This document shows, piece after piece, positions 60,402 through 64,000 of a DNA stretch of 64,000 nucleotides (position 1 is the first letter of the stretch; each line of letters starts with the position of its first letter). Position numbers and translations under genes: made by a program. The notes beneath the pieces were generated by a model that did no database searches, was not told the origin of the DNA, and was given only the letters and a program-made list of their open reading frames with translations. Source of the DNA: BD2-11 sp965221785 (GTDB lineage Bacteria > Gemmatimonadota > Gemmatimonadetes > Longimicrobiales > Gaopeijiaceae); NCBI GenBank assembly GCA_965221785.1, contig CBDCSR010000003.1, forward strand, positions 1,116,001 through 1,180,000, in the 5' to 3' direction.

Positions 60402-62734
60402 CGGAACGAGGCCTCCAGACCCAGCGTGGGAAGCAGCGGGATCATCGACACGCCCTCCCGGGTCGGGGGCGAGGCGTCGTAGTTGTAGAAGTAGAACAGA
60501 GGGTTCTTCCTGTTGGTCACGTTGATCACGCTCAGGTAGGGCGTCATCGTGCCCCAGCCCTTCGTGATGGTCTTGCGGAAAGACAGGTCCAGCCGGTGCC
60601 TGGACGGATAGCGAGCGTCGTTTCGCGGCCCGAGCAGCACCGCGTTGCCGTCGTCGACATCCGCGACGCCGCTGGTCAGATGGCTTCGGTACACGTGGTA
60701 GATCCCGACCGGCCGGGTGAACGGCAGTCCGGTCCCGAAGTTGGCCCTGACGCCGATCTCGAGTCCCCACCAGTCGAGGGGCCGGCGCAAGGCAAGATCG
60801 ACTTCGAAGCGGCGGTCGAAAACCGGGGGATAGGTGATCAGGGGCTTCGGCTCGATGCCCACGCGTGTGTCCGGGAACGACCGGAGGGTCTTCAGGAACG
60901 AGACCGAGATCCAGCCGGTGGTCGTGCCCCGGTCCCGCTTCACGTAGAGGTCCACGCCGTAGGCATCGCCATCTCCGGCCACCAGCGCATCCGAGTCGTC
61001 GTTGGGATCGTCGACCGCGTTGACCGCGGCGACCCCGTCGAAGGTGCGGAAGTAGCCTTCGAGCGACGCGAACCAGTCGTCGTCCTCGCCGAAGAAGGTC
61101 TCGGCCCCCACCTGCACCTGGTCGGACACGAGGCGCGGGGCCTCCGCGCCCGCCAGCACCCAGGTGTCGATCCCGAAGGGGAACTCCTCGTCCCGCGTCG
61201 AGTGGATGAACTGGCTGTACCGGCCCGCGGCCAGGCGCACCGCCGAATTCCTGTCCCGCAGGAAGCGCCGCACGGCGAAACGGGGCGAGAGTGTCGCTTC
61301 CGTCTTTCCGGCGCTCGGCTCCCAGTAGTCCACCCGTACGCCACCCTCCACCAGCCAGTTCGGACTGGGATCCCAGTGCACCTGGCTGTATCCCGCGATC
61401 TCGATGCCGCTGCCCTCCTGGTCCAGGAAGGTCGAACCGCCCCCCAGCAGACCGTTGTCGTACGAGACCTGTTTGGCGCTTACCCCCGACTTCCAGCGCG
61501 TCGCCCAGGAGGGAAGGAACTCGAGATCGGCGCCGACGCTTGCCTGCTCGACCGCGGTCTTGAACTCGGCGTCGGCCTCCGGAAAGGACAGATCGGATCC
61601 GAAACGGGACAGGGAGGCGCGAACCGCCATCGAAGCGCCCCCGCTCATCGACTGCGTCCACGAACCGCCGATCGCATCGTTTCCCCACCACCATCGGATC
61701 GGTAGGGGCGTGTCATCCACTCCCGAGAGGTCCACGACGTCCCGTCCCGTGTACCCGACGAAACGGAGCCGGCTTCCGCTCCCCGTCCACGCCTCGAAGA
61801 CCCCCTGCAGGTCCGACATGTGGTACGGGAAGTCGACCCAGGGCTTGAAGAGCACATCCAGGTAGGAACGCCGCCCGGACACGCGCCAGCGGGTCGTCTG
61901 GAACCCCAGCTTCTCGGTGGCGCTCCGGGGAATCGTTCCGTTGACCGCCAGGCGGGATGCCAGGACGCTGATGCCCGCGTCGACCCCGAACGCTCCGTCG
62001 CCGGGATCGCTCTCGACGGTCAGCACCGAGGAGACCCGGCCGCCGTACTCGGCCGCGAAGCCTCCGGACTGCAGCTCGACACGGTCCACCATGTCCGCGT
62101 TGAAGACCGAGAAGATTCCCCCCAGGTGGAACGGATTGAAGATCGGCACCTCGTCCAGGAGGATGAGGTTCTGGTCGGCGGAGCCGCCGCGGACGTTGAA
62201 CGCCGCCGAGAAGTCGGACACCGTGGTCACGCCCGGGAGCACCTCGATGGCCCGGAGCGGATCCGACTCGGCAATGATGGGGAGCGATTTCAGGGCGGCG
62301 GCCTCGATCTCCTGCACGGTGATCCCCGCCGACTCCTCGAAGCGGGTCTTGGCGCGGCTGCGCTCGGCCTCCACCGTGATGCCCGCAATCTCGATCGCCT
62401 GCGACGTCATCGCGACCTCGACTTCGCTCCCGTCGGCATCGACGCTCACCAGTGCCCGGTATTCCTGGAAACCGATTCGGGTCACTCGGAGCATGTATGC
62501 ACCCGGCTCCAGGTCGCGGAAGGCGAAGAAGCCGAGCTCATCCGAAAGGGTGTATTCGACCAGCGTCGAGTCGGGAACCGGGTTGATCTGCGCCAGAGCG
62601 CCTTCGACGGGACGTCCGTCCTCCGACCGGATCCGGCCGCTCAGCTGACTCGCCTGTGCGGAGGCGGGAAGAGGTGCAAGGAAGGCGAGGAGCGAAAGCA
62701 GGATCGGCATCCCCGCCGCGAATCGCGCGCGCAT
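60398..62734 (-). CDS. TonB-dependent outer-membrane receptor with carboxypeptidase-regulatory domain
   Basis: A 778-residue outer-membrane receptor. Order: signal peptide (MPILLSLLAFLAPLPASAQA), carboxypeptidase-regulatory-like domain (LSGRIRSEDGRPVEGALAQI), plug with AIEVLPGVTTVSDFSAAFNV, RGGSADQNLILLDEVPIFNP and VELQSGGFAAEYGGRVSSVL, then a barrel ending LGLEASFR. It is not a SusC protein: the SusC-type plug wording and length are absent. It forms a coupled pair with the lipoprotein gene downstream. ATG at 62734 has GGAGG eleven bases upstream. The ligand is unknown. Confidence 0.93.
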   Translation of the reverse strand: MRARFAAGMPILLSLLAFLAPLPASAQASQLSGRIRSEDGRPVEGALAQINPVPDSTLVEYTLSDELGFFAFRDLEPGAYMLRVTRIGFQEYRALVSVDADGSEVEVAMTSQAIEIAGITVEAERSRAKTRFEESAGITVQEIEAAALKSLPIIAESDPLRAIEVLPGVTTVSDFSAAFNVRGGSADQNLILLDEVPIFNPFHLGGIFSVFNADMVDRVELQSGGFAAEYGGRVSSVLTVESDPGDGAFGVDAGISVLASRLAVNGTIPRSATEKLGFQTTRWRVSGRRSYLDVLFKPWVDFPYHMSDLQGVFEAWTGSGSRLRFVGYTGRDVVDLSGVDDTPLPIRWWWGNDAIGGSWTQSMSGGASMAVRASLSRFGSDLSFPEADAEFKTAVEQASVGADLEFLPSWATRWKSGVSAKQVSYDNGLLGGGSTFLDQEGSGIEIAGYSQVHWDPSPNWLVEGGVRVDYWEPSAGKTEATLSPRFAVRRFLRDRNSAVRLAAGRYSQFIHSTRDEEFPFGIDTWVLAGAEAPRLVSDQVQVGAETFFGEDDDWFASLEGYFRTFDGVAAVNAVDDPNDDSDALVAGDGDAYGVDLYVKRDRGTTTGWISVSFLKTLRSFPDTRVGIEPKPLITYPPVFDRRFEVDLALRRPLDWWGLEIGVRANFGTGLPFTRPVGIYHVYRSHLTSGVADVDDGNAVLLGPRNDARYPSRHRLDLSFRKTITKGWGTMTPYLSVINVTNRKNPLFYFYNYDASPPTREGVSMIPLLPTLGLEASFR

Positions 62735-62927
62735 CGTTTCCACGTCCTCCCTTTGCCACTGACGGGCCTGACGCCCCCGGCTCGGCCGCACCGCCGGCGG
62801 GGTACCGCCCCGGAACCCCGAACCCTGCACGAACTGCGCCACAAGAGTACCCGGATGGGCGCGGGAATTGTACTCCGACGCTGCCCCCGGCCCGGCCTTT
62901 CGGGGTGTGCCGGGGCAGGGGTGGCGC

Positions 62928-64000
62928 CTACCCCTCCGTCCGCGCGAACCGCAGGTTCTTCACCCGCCCGGCGTCGACCATCATCGCCCGGTAGCGGCCG
63001 TCGGCGAGTTGCGAGAAGCGGAAGGACATCCCGCGCTCGGTGGTGAGCATTCCCTCCGACCCGGCCGCCAGCGCGGCTGGATCGAGCCGGCCCACGTAGA
63101 GCGTGAGGCCGTCATCGCCTTCCTCGGCAATCCGATAGGTGGTGTCCAGTTCGGGGCTGTAGAAGGATCCGGCGTAGCGCGCGCGGTTCGGAATGTCGAG
63201 GTCGGGCCCATCCTCCGCGGGTGCCTCCTCTTCCGCTGCCTCGTCCGTCCGCTCGCCCTCTGCGTCACCCTCCTCGCCCTCCACCGGCTCCATCCCGTCT
63301 TCCAGGTAGATCTCCGCCGTGCTCGCGATGAGCGTCGCGGGGGCGATGGCCGACCGGTTGCAGAACGCCACGAACGAATAGTCGACCTCGGGATAGCGCG
63401 ACATCGCCGCCCGGTAGCCGACCCACGAGCCGGTATGGCCCACCGTCGCCAGCCCCCGGTGCTCGCCGTGCGAGATACCGAAGGCGTAGGGGATGGTGTC
63501 GCCCGAGTTGAGCACGCCGCGCTCGTGCATGAGCGCCACCCATTCGGGCCCGCCGACCGTGCCTTCGGTGAGGTTGCGGTCCCACGCGACCCACTCCTCC
63601 ACCGAGGTGAAAACGCCGCCGTCGCCCACCATGTCGAGCGTGGTCACGTTGATGCGGAATCCGTCGTCGGTGGGGGCGTAGCCGACGGCCCGGTTGGGCA
63701 CGATCTCGTTGTGATCGTCGTGGAAGTGGGTATGGGTCATGCCCAGGGGGCCGAAGAACTCGCCCTCGGCGAACTCGCGCAGGCTCTGTCCCGAAACCCT
63801 GGCCACGATCTCGCCGAGCAGGAAGTAGCCGGCGTTGCTGTAGAGGTACTCGGCCCCGGGGGTGAAATTGAGCTCGCGCTGCCGGTTGATGGCGTCGAGT
63901 ACCTCCTGGTTGGTGTAGAAATCCTCGCTCCGGTTGCCTGCGAGGGACATGAGCACGATATAGTCACGCACCCCCGAGGTGTGATGAATCAGGTGCCGGA
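62928..64000 (-). CDS. class C beta-lactamase-like serine hydrolase, N-terminus cut by window edge
   Basis: The visible 357 codons belong to a penicillin-binding-protein/beta-lactamase family hydrolase. The frame runs off the right edge, where HLIHHTSGVRDYI is still readable, the usual segment after the S-x-x-K serine. The Y-x-N motif is YSNAGYF, and the K-T-G equivalent is HTGSW in VGHTGSWVGYRAAM. An acidic low-complexity linker (GEEGDAEGERTDEAAEEEA) separates this from a small C-terminal beta domain ending NLRFARTEG. The S-x-x-K motif lies outside the window. It could be an esterase, a D-aminopeptidase or a lactamase; the family alone does not tell. Confidence 0.9.
   Translation of the reverse strand, partial: RHLIHHTSGVRDYIVLMSLAGNRSEDFYTNQEVLDAINRQRELNFTPGAEYLYSNAGYFLLGEIVARVSGQSLREFAEGEFFGPLGMTHTHFHDDHNEIVPNRAVGYAPTDDGFRINVTTLDMVGDGGVFTSVEEWVAWDRNLTEGTVGGPEWVALMHERGVLNSGDTIPYAFGISHGEHRGLATVGHTGSWVGYRAAMSRYPEVDYSFVAFCNRSAIAPATLIASTAEIYLEDGMEPVEGEEGDAEGERTDEAAEEEAPAEDGPDLDIPNRARYAGSFYSPELDTTYRIAEEGDDGLTLYVGRLDPAALAAGSEGMLTTERGMSFRFSQLADGRYRAMMVDAGRVKNLRFARTEG

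Overview
The window is 64 kb of GC-rich, gene-dense bacterial DNA with 47 supported protein genes. I see no rRNA, no convincing tRNA, no CRISPR array, no insertion sequence and no phage genes. Gene content suggests a free-living, aerobic, heterotrophic member of the Gemmatimonadota or a close relative. The supporting features are a SusC/SusD pair outside an obvious Bacteroidota background, a paired DUF1592/DUF1552 module, many exported S9-type peptidases and beta-propeller proteins, Tat-exported oxidoreductases and a C30/C40 carotenoid operon. This placement is an inference from gene families, not from a marker gene.

Layout. 1-4 kb: 3' part of an ABC-F translation factor, a Tat-exported PLP enzyme and two small exported proteins. 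4-18 kb: a long minus-strand run holding an isopropylmalate/homocitrate-synthase-like enzyme, SusD, SusC, an S9 peptidase, an exported ankyrin protein, a DUF1552 protein and a DUF1592 diheme-type protein. 17.7-25.4 kb: a ZIP-like membrane protein, an exported CehA/McbA-type metallohydrolase with a beta-propeller, an S9 peptidase, a CDF-family protein that has lost its zinc site, and a GT4 glycosyltransferase. 25.4-30.7 kb: a compact carotenoid operon on the minus strand, reading regulator (MerR-type HTH plus B12-binding domain), CruF-like hydratase, a single-chain CrtE-CrtB fusion and CrtI. 31-42 kb: an exported tandem HpcH/HpaI-like lipoprotein, an outer-membrane barrel, a PQQ sugar dehydrogenase, a matrixin-like protease, a K+ channel with two RCK domains, a glutamate-type dehydrogenase and a DPP4-like peptidase. 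42-46.7 kb: a HicAB toxin-antitoxin pair, an esterase-like lipoprotein, an aldo/keto reductase, a peroxiredoxin and a two-domain VOC protein. 46.7-55 kb: an M28 peptidase, katG, then an SDR-DctP-(AlkD-like)-DctQ-DctM run with one-base overlaps. 55-64 kb: a seven-bladed FG-GAP protein, a HigA-like antitoxin overlapping a DUF1801 gene, a heme-binding propeller lipoprotein, a TonB receptor/DUF4249-like lipoprotein pair, and a serine beta-lactamase-like hydrolase cut by the right edge.

How it fits together. Most genes serve the cell envelope. Exported peptidases (S9, M28, matrixin) and TonB receptors with their lipoprotein partners suggest scavenging of peptides and other polymers. KatG, the peroxiredoxin, carotenoids and aldo/keto reductase suggest oxidative and light stress. 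The carotenoid operon appears self-contained, with a probable cobalamin-dependent light-sensing regulator as its first gene. The most unusual objects are the CrtE-CrtB fusion, the CDF protein with no transport-site ligands, the HpcH/HpaI-like tandem protein lacking the catalytic histidine in both copies, and the DNA-alkylation-repair gene inside a TRAP transporter operon.
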